This document shows, piece by piece, positions 1 to 6,834 of a DNA stretch of 7,405 bases; the first letter of the stretch is position 1, and every line of letters begins with the position of its first letter. The position numbers and the translations under genes were made by a program. The stretch comes from an uncultured Lachnospiraceae bacterium (lineage in GTDB: Bacteria; Bacillota; Clostridia; Lachnospirales; Lachnospiraceae), in contig CAJUIO010000144.1 in assembly GCA_910586025.1 (NCBI GenBank), positions 1 to 7,405 on the forward strand, in the 5' to 3' direction. The notes beneath the pieces were generated by a model. It saw only the letters and a program-made list of their open reading frames with translations, did not search any database and was not told the origin of the DNA.

Positions 1-24
1 GATAAAATAAAGGAGGATCCCGAA

Positions 25-1098
25 ATGAAAAGAATCGGTATGTTAACAAGCGGCGGCGACTGCCAGGCGCTGAACGCCGCCATGAGAGGCGTTGTGAAAT
101 GTCTTGTGAACAGCAAGGAGAAGGTGGAGATCTACGGATTCATAGACGGCTACAAGGGCCTGATTTATGGTAATTTCCGCATGCTGGACGGACGTGATTT
201 CTCCGGTATTCTGACAAAGGGCGGCACTATCCTTGGCAGCTCCCGGACACCCTTTAAGACCATCAAAGATCCGGGTGAGGACGGTATCGACAAGGTGGAT
301 GCCATGAAGCAGAATTATTACAAGCTGCGTCTGGACTGCATCGTGATCCTTGGCGGAAACGGGACACATAAGACGGCTAATCTTCTGAGAACCGAGGGGC
401 TGAATGTTATCACTCTGCCCAAGACCATTGACAATGACCTGTGGGGGACGGACATGACCTTTGGTTTCCAGAGCGCCGTGAATATTGCGACGGATGCCAT
501 CGACTGTATTCATACCACGGCATCCTCCCACGCGAGAACCTTTATCGTGGAGGTAATGGGACACAAGGTTGGTTATCTTACTCTGAATGCCGGTATGGCG
601 GGCGGAGCGGATATTATTCTGATTCCCGAGATTCCCTATGACATCAAAAAGATCGTGGATGCGATTGACAGAAGAACGAAAAACGGAAGCCGCTTTACGA
701 TTCTTGCAGTAGCCGAGGGCGCGATCTCCAAGGAGGATGCTAAGCTGTCCAAGAAGGAATACAAGGAAAAGATGAAGAATTATAAGTATCCTTCCGTGTC
801 CTATGAGCTGGCGGATCAGATTCAGAAGATGACGGGCAATGAGGTGAGGGTGACGGTACCCGGCCATACCCAGAGAGGAGGAAGCCCCTGCCCGTACGAC
901 AGAGTTTTTGCAAGCCGGCTCGGTGCCGAGGCGGGCGCGCTGATCTTAAAGGGAGAGTACGGCTTTATGGTGGGCTACAAGAACAGAGAGATCGTCAAGG
1001 TTCCTCTTGAGGAGGTGGCCGGCAAGCTCAAGATGGTTTCGCCGGATTCCGATATCGTGAAGGAAGCAAAGATGCTGGGAATCAGCTTCGGAGATTAA
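25..1098 (+). CDS. pfkA: 6-phosphofructokinase, divergent Clostridia clade
   Basis: This cytoplasmic glycolytic enzyme phosphorylates fructose 6-phosphate to fructose 1,6-bisphosphate. The 357-residue protein is collinear with PfkA. The N-terminal nucleotide loop is GGDCQALN (10-17), F6P-site residues lie around GSSR (71-74), the phosphoryl-donor loop is GGNGT (110-114), the catalytic motif is PKTIDND (132-138, catalytic Asp136), MGH is at 178-180 and GHTQRGG at 280-286. By alignment from memory with E. coli PfkA, Gly104 is kept (Gly113), Gly124 is replaced by Lys133, Asp103 by Asn112 and Arg171 by His180. Gly104 with Lys124 is known in ATP-using plant, trypanosome and actinobacterial enzymes, whereas PPi enzymes have Asp104 with Lys124. 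ATP is therefore the better guess, but the donor is not settled. The ATG at 25 follows AGGAGG (11-16) with 8 bases between. No promoter is visible in the 24 bases before it. dnaX starts 27 bases downstream with no terminator between, so co-transcription is likely. Confidence 0.93.
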   Translation: MKRIGMLTSGGDCQALNAAMRGVVKCLVNSKEKVEIYGFIDGYKGLIYGNFRMLDGRDFSGILTKGGTILGSSRTPFKTIKDPGEDGIDKVDAMKQNYYKLRLDCIVILGGNGTHKTANLLRTEGLNVITLPKTIDNDLWGTDMTFGFQSAVNIATDAIDCIHTTASSHARTFIVEVMGHKVGYLTLNAGMAGGADIILIPEIPYDIKKIVDAIDRRTKNGSRFTILAVAEGAISKEDAKLSKKEYKEKMKNYKYPSVSYELADQIQKMTGNEVRVTVPGHTQRGGSPCPYDRVFASRLGAEAGALILKGEYGFMVGYKNREIVKVPLEEVAGKLKMVSPDSDIVKEAKMLGISFGD

Positions 1099-1125
1099 GC
1101 ATAAGGCAGGAAAAGGAAAGATAAA

Positions 1126-2739
1126 ATGTCATATACGGCCCTTTACAGAAAATTTCGTCCGGCCGGGTTTCGAGACGTAAAAGGTCAGGATTCGATTGTT
1201 ACCACATTAAAAAACCAGATAAAATCAGGCCGTATCGGCCACGCATATCTTTTTTGCGGGACAAGAGGCACGGGAAAGACCTCTATCGCAAAGATTTTTG
1301 CCAAGGCAGTGAACTGTGAAAACCCTGCAGACGGCAGTCCCTGCGGGGAATGCGCCGTCTGCAGGGCTATTAGCGCCGGGGCGAGCATGAATGTGATCGA
1401 GATTGATGCCGCTTCCAACAACGGAGTGGACAATATCAGGGAAATTGTGGACGAGGTATCTTATTCTCCGGCGGAAGGGAAATACAAGGTTTACATTATT
1501 GACGAGGTTCATATGCTCTCCATAGGAGCCTTCAACGCATTGCTGAAAACCCTGGAGGAGCCGCCCTCCTATGTGATCTTCATACTGGCCACCACGGAGG
1601 TCCACAAGATTCCGGTCACGATTTTATCCAGGTGCCAGAGATATGATTTTAAGAGGCTCACCGTGGATACGATCTTTGAGAGGATAAGGGAGCTCACACA
1701 GATCGAGGGGGTCGCAATCGAGGACAAGGCTGTCCGCTATATCGCAAGGACCGCGGACGGGGCCATGCGGGATGCCCTGAGCCTTCTCGACCAGTGTATG
1801 GCCTTTTACTATGAACAGGAGCTTACCTACGACAAGGTGCTGGATGTGCTGGGAGCGGTGGACACGGAGGTGTTCAGCCGTATGCTCCGGGAGGTTTTTG
1901 CCGGAAACGTGACGGGAGCCATAGGTATTTTGCAGGAAATGGTGATGCAGGGAAGGGAGCTTTCCCAGTTTGTAACCGATTTTACCTGGTATCTTCGAAA
2001 TCTCCTTCTGATGAAAACGGCGGACGGCATGGAGGATGTCATTGACATGTCCACCGAAAACATGGCCCGCCTTAAGGAGGAGGCCGCCATGGCGGAAAGC
2101 GATGTGATTATGCGCTATATCCGGGTGCTTTCGGAGCTCTCGGGACAGATACGGTTTGCCACCCAGAAGCGTATTCTCATCGAAATGGGGCTTATCCGGC
2201 TCTGCCGTCCCCAGATGGAAACGGATACCCGGTCCCTGACGGACAGAATCCGACAGCTTGAGAAAAAGCTCGAAGAGGGAATCCTGCCTGCAAAAGCGGA
2301 GCAGAGACCGCAGACAGCTTCACAGGACATGCAGGCGGGGGAAGCGGCAGTGCAGGCAGCGCCCTTTGAGCGGGCGGTTCCGGAGGATATCAGGCGGGTG
2401 GTTTCCAAGTGGCCGGTGGCGGTCGCGGAGACGGAAAACCCCATGAAGACCTATTTGAAGAGCGCTTATCCCAGCCTCTCGGAGGATGGTAAGCTGCTGG
2501 TGATCGTGCCGGACGGCATTGCCTTTGACTATCTCAGGCAGGAGGGGCATAAGGGGGAGCTTAAAAGAATTCTGTCGGAGTATGCGGGAAAAGAGATCGA
2601 CGTGAGCGTTCAGAGCCTTGACGGGAACAGAAATTCCCGGGAACTGTTTCCCGACCTGACCAGACTGGTTTCGGAAAATATCCATATGGAGATCGAGGAG
2701 ATTGAGGACGGAGAGGGACTTGAAGGGGACGAATTTTAG
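1126..2739 (+). CDS. dnaX: DNA polymerase III subunit gamma/tau
   Basis: DnaX is the AAA+ clamp-loader subunit that, with delta and delta', loads the beta clamp on DNA, and in its long form links to the polymerase. The 537-residue protein shows a Walker A motif GTRGTGKT (45-52), a zinc module with Cys64, Cys73, Cys76 and Cys79, Walker B IIDE (124-127), a sensor 1 region ILATT (153-157), the SRC box with the arginine finger (168-170) and sensor 2 GAMRDALSLLDQ (212-223). Domain III runs to about 365. A polar linker (about 385-418) leads to a C-terminal tau-like domain (about 419-510) and an acidic tail. Length is normal for Firmicutes. The ATG at 1126 follows an A/G-rich weak ribosome site (about 1112-1120). 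No convincing frameshift site for a separate gamma form was found. ybaB and recR follow in the conserved order. Confidence 0.98.
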   Translation: MSYTALYRKFRPAGFRDVKGQDSIVTTLKNQIKSGRIGHAYLFCGTRGTGKTSIAKIFAKAVNCENPADGSPCGECAVCRAISAGASMNVIEIDAASNNGVDNIREIVDEVSYSPAEGKYKVYIIDEVHMLSIGAFNALLKTLEEPPSYVIFILATTEVHKIPVTILSRCQRYDFKRLTVDTIFERIRELTQIEGVAIEDKAVRYIARTADGAMRDALSLLDQCMAFYYEQELTYDKVLDVLGAVDTEVFSRMLREVFAGNVTGAIGILQEMVMQGRELSQFVTDFTWYLRNLLLMKTADGMEDVIDMSTENMARLKEEAAMAESDVIMRYIRVLSELSGQIRFATQKRILIEMGLIRLCRPQMETDTRSLTDRIRQLEKKLEEGILPAKAEQRPQTASQDMQAGEAAVQAAPFERAVPEDIRRVVSKWPVAVAETENPMKTYLKSAYPSLSEDGKLLVIVPDGIAFDYLRQEGHKGELKRILSEYAGKEIDVSVQSLDGNRNSRELFPDLTRLVSENIHMEIEEIEDGEGLEGDEF

Positions 2740-2755
2740 ATTTGTGATTTTTTGC

Positions 2756-2785
2756 TTGAAATATGGTCTGTCTTGAGGGTACAAT
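2756..2785 (+). promoter_or_regulatory. Probable sigma-A promoter for ybaB-recR(-galM)
   Basis: In the 90-base gap after dnaX there is TTGAAA (2756-2761), an 18-base spacer and TACAAT (2780-2785). Both hexamers match the sigma-A consensus at five of six positions. Transcription would start about 2792, giving a leader of about 38 bases before the ybaB ATG. It would let ybaB and recR be expressed apart from dnaX; read-through from dnaX is also likely because no terminator is seen. The call rests on pattern only. Confidence 0.55.
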
Positions 2786-2800
2786 ATACAGATATCAGTA

Positions 2801-2822
2801 AGGAGCAGGAAAGGAGCAGGAG
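2801..2822 (+). promoter_or_regulatory. Repeated ribosome-binding sites before ybaB; decides the start
   Basis: The ten bases AGGAGCAGGA occur at 2801-2810 and again at 2812-2821, giving three Shine-Dalgarno cores: AGGAG at 2801-2805, AGGAG at 2812-2816 and AGGAG at 2818-2822. The last lies 7 bases before the ATG at 2830, which is ideal spacing. The bases TATCAGTA also occur on both sides (2793-2800 and 2823-2830), so the leader looks like a small local duplication. This supports the ATG at 2830 over the in-frame TTG at 2752. Confidence 0.7.
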
Positions 2823-2829
2823 TATCAGT

Positions 2830-3183
2830 ATGGCAAAGCGCGGAGGATTTCCGGTCGGAGGAATGCCCGGAAACATGAATAATCTGATGAAGCAGGCGCA
2901 GAGAATGCAGCGTCAGATGGAGGAGAGCCAGAAGGAGCTGGAAGCGAAGGAGTTTACCGCCGCTGCCGGCGGCGGGGCCGTGGAGGTCACAGTGACCGGC
3001 AAAAAGGAAGTGACGAAGGTGAAGCTATCGCAGGAGGTTGTGGATCCGGACGATATTGAGATGCTGGAGGATCTTGTGATGGCGGCCTCCAACGAGGCCC
3101 TGCGCATGGCGGAGGAGGCAAATGCGCAGATCATGAACAAGATGACGGGCGGGCTGTCGCTGGGAGGAGGCCTTCCCTTCTGA
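2830..3183 (+). CDS. ybaB: YbaB/EbfC family nucleoid-associated protein
   Basis: Members of this family are small dimeric DNA-binding proteins that sit on the nucleoid; their exact role is still loosely defined. The 117-residue protein has a Gly/Met-rich N-terminus (about 5-18), a long helix MNNLMKQAQRMQRQMEESQKE region (16-37) that forms the dimer tweezers, a beta-sheet core with the family's GGGAVEV patch (47-53) and VTKVKLSQEVVDPDD (61-75), and a C-terminal helix (about 77-105) ending in a Gly-rich tail. Length is usual for the family. In-frame codons extend upstream to a TTG at 2752, but the peptide there does not resemble the family and would overlap the probable promoter, so the ATG at 2830 with its 7-base-spaced AGGAG was chosen. 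Its TGA overlaps the recR ATG by one base (TGATG), which points to coupled translation and matches the family's usual link with recR. Confidence 0.96.
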   Translation: MAKRGGFPVGGMPGNMNNLMKQAQRMQRQMEESQKELEAKEFTAAAGGGAVEVTVTGKKEVTKVKLSQEVVDPDDIEMLEDLVMAASNEALRMAEEANAQIMNKMTGGLSLGGGLPF

Positions 3184-3779
3184 TGGATCTGTACAGCGGA
3201 CATATCAACAAGTTAATAGAGGAGCTGGCAGCTCTTCCGGGAATCGGGGCCAAGTCGGCCCAGAGACTGGCTTTTCACCTGATCAATATGCCGCAGGATA
3301 AAGTGAAGAGACTGGCAGGGACCATTCTGGACGCAAAGGAAAATGTCCGTTACTGCAGGGAGTGCTACACGCTGACAGATCAGGAAATGTGCCCTGTCTG
3401 CGCAAACAGCAAGAGGGATCACGGCACGATCATGGTGGTGGAGAATTCCAGGGATCTGGCGGCCTATGAAAAGACCGGGAAGTATGAGGGAGTATACCAT
3501 GTGCTCCACGGGGCGATTTCCCCCATGCTGGGAATCGGCCCCGGAGATATCAGACTGAAGGAGCTTATTATGCGACTGCAGGGCGATGTGTCCGAGGTCA
3601 TCATAGCCACAAATTCCAGTCTTGAAGGGGAGACCACTGCCATGTATATCAGCAAGCTGATAAAGCCCACCGGTGTCAGGGTCACCCGCATTGCCAGCGG
3701 AGTGCCGGTGGGAGGAGATCTGGAATATATTGACGAGGTCACGCTGCTGCGGGCCCTGGAGGGCAGGACAGTGATGTGA
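3183..3779 (+). CDS. recR: Recombination mediator protein RecR
   Basis: RecR acts with RecO (and RecF) to load RecA on single-stranded gaps during recombinational repair; it forms a ring-like tetramer that clamps DNA. The 198-residue protein has the full family layout: a helix-hairpin-helix LPGIGAKSAQRLA (18-30), a four-cysteine zinc site (Cys58, Cys61, Cys70, Cys73), a Toprim domain from about 80 to 175 with acidic Glu87 in VVENSRD and the ATNSSLEGE segment (142-150), and the C-terminal GVPVGGDLEYIDEVTL stretch (173-188) that forms the Walker-B-like end. No key residue is missing. The start overlaps the ybaB stop by one base; there is no separate strong ribosome site, only GGAGGAGG upstream (around 3165-3170), so coupling is likely. 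galM begins 20 bases after the stop. Confidence 0.98.
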   Translation: MDLYSGHINKLIEELAALPGIGAKSAQRLAFHLINMPQDKVKRLAGTILDAKENVRYCRECYTLTDQEMCPVCANSKRDHGTIMVVENSRDLAAYEKTGKYEGVYHVLHGAISPMLGIGPGDIRLKELIMRLQGDVSEVIIATNSSLEGETTAMYISKLIKPTGVRVTRIASGVPVGGDLEYIDEVTLLRALEGRTVM

Positions 3780-3799
3780 GGAAAAAGGAGAAGGGAATT

Positions 3800-4840
3800 A
3801 TGGCAGTAAGCAGAGAGGCGTTTGGCACGGCCGAATGCGGTACACAGATATACAGATATTATATTTCTAACGGCAAAGGATTCAGGGCGGGGGTCATCAA
3901 CTACGGAGCGATCCTGGTTAACCTGTTTGTTCCGGACAAAAACGGACAGCTGCAGGATGTTGTGCTTGGCTACGATACGCTGGAGCCCTACTTTGAAAAC
4001 GGCAGCTTCTTCGGTGCCGTGATCGGACCTAGTGCGAACAGAATCGGAGGTGCCCGCTTCGTCCTTGACGGAAAGGAATACAGCCTCGATGTCAATGACG
4101 GCGTGAACAACCTTCACAGCCACAAGGATCTGGGGTACCATAAGAGGATCTGGGACGTTCAGGAGGGGACGGACAGCGTTACCTTTTCTCTCCAAGATGT
4201 GGACGGTTCCATGGGCTTTCCTGGGAATAAGAGGATAAGCGTTACCTATACGGTGACGGAGGATGATGAGCTCAGGATCCATTACCAGGCGGAGAGCGAC
4301 AGGGATACGATCATCAATCTGACCAATCACACCTATTTCAATCTGGCGGGACACGGTTCGGGGAGTATTCTGGATCATAAGCTGCAGCTTATGGCATCCT
4401 GCTACACGCCCACGGCGGCGGGATCAATCCCGACGGGTGAGATTGCGGAGGTAGAGGGAACTCCTTTTGATTTCCGCAAGGGAAAAAGGATCGGAGATGA
4501 GATTGACGCAGACGACGAACAGCTGAAAATTGGCCTGGGCTACGACCACAACTGGGTGATTGACGGCGAAATCGGACAGCTGCGCAAATTTGCGTCCGTG
4601 TCGGAGGATAAATCGGGCAGAGTGATGGAGGCTTACACGGATCTGCCGGGCGTTCAGTTCTATGCGGGGAACTGCATCACCGAAACGGTGGGAAAGGAAG
4701 GCGCTGTCTATAATAAGAGATGCGGCTTCTGCCTGGAGACGCAGTATTATCCTGACACGGCGAACAAGCCGGAATTCCCGTCTGCGGTTTTCGGACCGGA
4801 AAGAAAATATGATACGGTTACGGTTTATAAATTTTTGTAA
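3800..4840 (+). CDS. galM: Aldose 1-epimerase (galactose mutarotase)
   Basis: The enzyme interconverts alpha and beta anomers of aldoses such as galactose and glucose, feeding the Leloir pathway; it is cytoplasmic with no signal peptide. The 346-residue protein has the family's substrate residues: Asn80-Arg81 in PSANRIGG, His106 in NNLHSH, the catalytic-acid His177 in LTNHTYFNL, Asp249 in GYDHNWV, Gln286 in GVQFYAGN and the catalytic-base Glu313 in LETQYYPD. The conserved GFPGN motif is at 139-143. Reading is open back to a GTG at 3776 that overlaps the recR stop, but the ATG at 3800 follows AAGGAG (3785-3790) with 9 bases between and gives the usual N-terminus; the GTG, with GGAGGG 12 bases before it, remains a weaker option. 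It is probably the last gene of the recR transcript. No other galactose genes are present, so the natural sugar is not shown by context. Confidence 0.95.
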   Translation: MAVSREAFGTAECGTQIYRYYISNGKGFRAGVINYGAILVNLFVPDKNGQLQDVVLGYDTLEPYFENGSFFGAVIGPSANRIGGARFVLDGKEYSLDVNDGVNNLHSHKDLGYHKRIWDVQEGTDSVTFSLQDVDGSMGFPGNKRISVTYTVTEDDELRIHYQAESDRDTIINLTNHTYFNLAGHGSGSILDHKLQLMASCYTPTAAGSIPTGEIAEVEGTPFDFRKGKRIGDEIDADDEQLKIGLGYDHNWVIDGEIGQLRKFASVSEDKSGRVMEAYTDLPGVQFYAGNCITETVGKEGAVYNKRCGFCLETQYYPDTANKPEFPSAVFGPERKYDTVTVYKFL

Positions 4841-4846
4841 AAAGCG

Positions 4847-4868
4847 TGTAATATGTAGATGCATTACA
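4847..4868. repeat. Short inverted repeat after galM
   Basis: TGTAAT (4847-4852) is mirrored by ATTACA (4863-4868) with 10 bases between. It begins 7 bases after the galM stop. It is too short and AT-rich to be a terminator on its own. It could be half of the galM 3' end structure or an operator lying about 45-65 bases upstream of the 4913 -10 box. It could also be chance. Confidence 0.3.
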
Positions 4869-4874
4869 GTCTAT

Positions 4875-4905
4875 GGGGACAGAATCTGACAGGAAATCTG
4901 TCCCC
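4875..4905. repeat. 9-bp perfect inverted repeat (hairpin or operator) before a promoter
   Basis: GGGGACAGA (4875-4883) and TCTGTCCCC (4897-4905) are perfect reverse complements separated by 13 bases. In RNA this gives a stable GC-rich stem, but no T-run follows (next bases GTCCTG), so it is not a standard intrinsic terminator for galM. The right arm ends 7 bases before the -10 box at 4913, so the dyad covers the -35 region of the next promoter and could be an operator. Dispersed repeats with similar GGGGACAG...CTGTCCCC arms are, from memory, seen in several bacterial genomes, so a mobile-type repeat is a third option. Confidence 0.6.
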
Positions 4906-4909
4906 GTCC

Positions 4910-4918
4910 TGTTATAAT
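4910..4918 (+). promoter_or_regulatory. Extended -10 promoter for the three-gene membrane unit
   Basis: TGTTATAAT (4910-4918) is a perfect extended -10 element (TG, one base, TATAAT). No good -35 hexamer lies 16-18 bases upstream, as expected for an extended -10 promoter; CTGACA at 4886-4891 is 21 bases away, which is too far. Transcription would start near 4925, some 25-40 bases before the first gene of the unit. The -35 region is covered by the 4875-4905 inverted repeat, which suggests control at this site. Confidence 0.65.
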
Positions 4919-4962
4919 AGTATGAAATAATAAGAAAGGACCGCTGTATTTGCGAAAAAAGG

Positions 4963-5547
4963 ATGCGTTTACCGAAAGTAGTCAGGCAGATGGGGAAGAT
5001 CACCGGAGAAGACAGAGTATATCTCGAGGATTATGCATATACATATCTGAAAGGAATCAAGAGGGAAAAGCACGGCCTGCCGGTGAGGGCTGCCCTCTAT
5101 GGACATGCCTTCCGCAGAGAAAATAAGAATTTTTATCTTATTTACGGGGCATCCTGCGTCATGGAGGAGCTTGAATACGGAAGAGATCAGGAAGAAATTA
5201 AGAAAATGTTTTTTGACAGCTATGATCTGATCGGCTATGTTAATATATATGAGCGGCAGGAGATCACAGAGGGAAAAGACGGATGCTATCTTTTTTATGA
5301 GTCCAACGAAGCAATGCTCAACTATATGCTGGTCTGCTATGAGAGAAGGAACAGAGCGGATGCCAGGATCTGGGAGAGCAAAATGGAGACGAAAAGTAAT
5401 GCGGGTCTTTTTAGAAGACTGCTTCAGAATATATTGCTGGGATGCGCTGTGATCATAGCGGCAGCATCCATAGCGGCAATTGGTGATTACAGCGGCATGT
5501 ACGGTTTTACTTTTACGGCGGCCAGGGCGCTGCAGGATACAGAGTAA
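4963..5547 (+). CDS. Hypothetical protein with cytoplasmic domain and C-terminal membrane anchor
   Basis: I do not recognise a named family. The 194-residue protein has a soluble domain (about 1-145), a basic stretch LFRRLLQN (149-156) and one hydrophobic segment (about 157-174), then a 20-residue tail. Positive charges before the segment place the main domain in the cytoplasm and the tail outside. The soluble part alternates short strands and helices: RAALYGHAF (42-50), FYLIYGASCVMEEL (57-70), YDLIGYVNIY (87-96), GCYLFYESNEAMLNYML (107-123). This order faintly recalls an MPN/JAB fold without its metal ligands; that is a guess. The start is uncertain. The ATG at 4963 has AAAAGG directly against it, while the better site AAAGGA (4935-4940) is spaced for a TTG at 4950 in another frame or a rare ATT at 4948 in this frame. 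It is first in a unit with the DUF5711-like and CvpA-like genes; the next gene is 35 bases on. Confidence 0.8.
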   Translation: MRLPKVVRQMGKITGEDRVYLEDYAYTYLKGIKREKHGLPVRAALYGHAFRRENKNFYLIYGASCVMEELEYGRDQEEIKKMFFDSYDLIGYVNIYERQEITEGKDGCYLFYESNEAMLNYMLVCYERRNRADARIWESKMETKSNAGLFRRLLQNILLGCAVIIAAASIAAIGDYSGMYGFTFTAARALQDTE

Positions 5548-5582
5548 AGGCACATGCATACCAAGGATGTGGAGATGAATGA

Positions 5583-6794
5583 ATGTCTAATGTGCGGGAC
5601 TATCTGAAGGAAAAAGAGAAAAGGCTTGGGGGCACGACAAGCGTTAATTATAAAGATAAAATATGGAGTCACCGTCTTGCGGTTTTTTACAGGGCGGCTC
5701 TTGTCATTGTCCTTGCTGCGGCAGCCGTTGTTTTTCTGGCGCTCCAGTGGAGGAACAAGGTGTTTACGGACAGTGTTATTCTGAATTCGACACCGGTTAC
5801 GGTGGTGCAGGGCGCAAAGGTCAGGAAGCTGGGCAGCAGCATACTTCTGTACAGCAAGGACGGTATGAGCTGTCTCGATTCCAAGGGGAACGCGCTCTGG
5901 AATCAGACCTTTGAAATGCAGACCCCCATAGTGGCGGTCTGCAATAATGTGGCTGCAATCGGAGATTATAATGGACGGACCATCTATGTGGTGAACAGCA
6001 CCGGGCAGCTGGGGACGATCAACACCAATCTTCCGATCAGGGAAATATGCGTATCGGAAAGCGGCGTGGTGGCAGCGGTGCTGGACGACTCCGATGTCAC
6101 CAGGATTTTTCTCTACAACGGAAATGAAAATACGGAGACATCGATTGTGGATTTTAAGGCGACTATGGATAAGAGCGGATATCCCGTAAGCATTTCTCTG
6201 TCGCCAAGCGGCAGGCTCATGGCGATCTCTTACCTCTATGTGGACAGCGGAGACATGAAAACCTCCATAGCCTTTTTTAATTTCGGAGAGGTGGGAAAAA
6301 ACCAGAGCGGTAATTATATGAGCGGTTACGACTATCTGGATACAATTGTTCCCTATGTCCAGTTTATGACTGACAGCAATGCCTTCGGAATTTCCGACGA
6401 CAGGATCGTATTCTTTGAGGGGAGCGAAAAACCGGCCAACACTGCCACGAAATTTATTGAAGAGGAAGTGCAGGGCGTATATTACAATGAAAGCTATGTG
6501 GGGCTCGTGTTCGTGAATCAGACGGGGGAATCCGCCTATCGCATGGATATTTATGATGTCTCGGGAGACAAGATACATACTCTGCTTTTTGACATGGAAT
6601 ACACCGATATATTTTTTAACAAGGACCAGATCGTGATATATAACGACATGGACTGCCAGATCAGTAATATAAGAGGCGTTGACAAGTTTGCCGGCGAATT
6701 CGAAAAACCTGTAACGCTTCTTGTGCCTACGTCTTCTGTCTACAGATATGTGGCCGTTACGGGCAGTTCTATTGATACCATTGAACTTAAATAG
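5583..6794 (+). CDS. DUF5711-like membrane-anchored beta-propeller protein
   Basis: The function is unknown. The 403-residue protein has a basic cytoplasmic N-terminus (1-35), one hydrophobic segment (about 36-55) and then about 345 residues that should lie outside the membrane. That region is rich in short beta strands that repeat a propeller-like pattern: SCLDSKGNALWNQTF (96-110), AIGDYNGRTIYVVNSTGQ (125-142), PVSISLSPSGRLMAISY (201-217), YRMDIYDVSGDKIHTLLF (319-336). The strand-turn blocks with D-x-x-G turns and the LW pair resemble PQQ/WD-type blades. Length, topology and Clostridia setting fit what I remember as DUF5711; a profile search would settle it. The ATG at 5583 follows GGAG (5571-5574) with 8 bases between. 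No catalytic motif is visible, so binding or sensing is more likely than enzyme activity. It lies between the single-anchor protein and the CvpA-like gene in one probable unit. Confidence 0.85.
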   Translation: MSNVRDYLKEKEKRLGGTTSVNYKDKIWSHRLAVFYRAALVIVLAAAAVVFLALQWRNKVFTDSVILNSTPVTVVQGAKVRKLGSSILLYSKDGMSCLDSKGNALWNQTFEMQTPIVAVCNNVAAIGDYNGRTIYVVNSTGQLGTINTNLPIREICVSESGVVAAVLDDSDVTRIFLYNGNENTETSIVDFKATMDKSGYPVSISLSPSGRLMAISYLYVDSGDMKTSIAFFNFGEVGKNQSGNYMSGYDYLDTIVPYVQFMTDSNAFGISDDRIVFFEGSEKPANTATKFIEEEVQGVYYNESYVGLVFVNQTGESAYRMDIYDVSGDKIHTLLFDMEYTDIFFNKDQIVIYNDMDCQISNIRGVDKFAGEFEKPVTLLVPTSSVYRYVAVTGSSIDTIELK

Positions 6795-6813
6795 AGATAC
6801 AGGCGGATAAAAG

Positions 6814-6834
6814 GTTTAAGGCGTTTCCTTAAAC
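6814..6834 (+). promoter_or_regulatory. Hairpin in the leader of the CvpA-like gene
   Basis: GTTTAAGG (6814-6821) and CCTTAAAC (6827-6834) form a perfect 8-bp stem with a 5-base loop, 20 bases after the DUF5711-like stop. There is no T-run after it, so it is not an intrinsic terminator. A second small stem, CTCT (6837-6840) with AGAG (6845-6848), covers part of the ribosome site. TTTCCT (6824-6829) could instead pair with AGGAAA (6847-6852) at that site. The structure may tune translation or protect an RNA end; this is inference. Confidence 0.5.

Noticed and set aside
43..867. Open frame on the - strand (274 codons) opposite pfkA
   Set aside because: It is opposite a clear phosphofructokinase and carries no recognisable motif.
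2262..2369. Possible programmed -1 frameshift in dnaX at G AAA AAG (2262-2268), as in E. coli dnaX
   Set aside because: The heptamer starts with G instead of A, no upstream Shine-Dalgarno stimulator or downstream hairpin was seen, and the -1 frame runs 33 more codons before a stop at 2367 rather than ending at once.
2752..2829. Longer ybaB starting at TTG 2752
   Set aside because: The extra 26 residues do not resemble the family, overlap a probable promoter, and the ATG at 2830 has a well-spaced AGGAG.
3776..3799. galM start at GTG 3776 overlapping recR
   Set aside because: The ATG at 3800 has AAGGAG at 9 bases and gives the normal family N-terminus; the GTG has only a distant site.
3464..4378. 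Long open frame on the - strand (304 codons) across recR and galM
   Set aside because: It lies fully opposite two well-supported genes, has no family features, and looks like a shadow of their codon use.
4886..4918. CTGACA (4886-4891) as the -35 box for TATAAT at 4913
   Set aside because: The spacer would be 21 bases, too long; the extended -10 explains the promoter better.
5464..5980. AAIGDY followed by Ser/Asn-Gly in both the 194-residue protein and the DUF5711-like protein
   Set aside because: It is only six to eight residues in different structural settings with diverged codons, so it is most likely coincidence rather than a duplication.
5487..6578. Long open frame on the - strand (363 codons) opposite the DUF5711-like gene
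   Set aside because: The + strand gene has a good ribosome site, a membrane segment and a coherent propeller-like pattern; the opposite frame shows low-complexity His/Ile-rich sequence with no domain.
6781..6811. TTGAAC ... GATAAA as a separate promoter for the CvpA-like gene
   Set aside because: The spacer is 19 bases and the -10 match is poor; read-through from the upstream gene is simpler.
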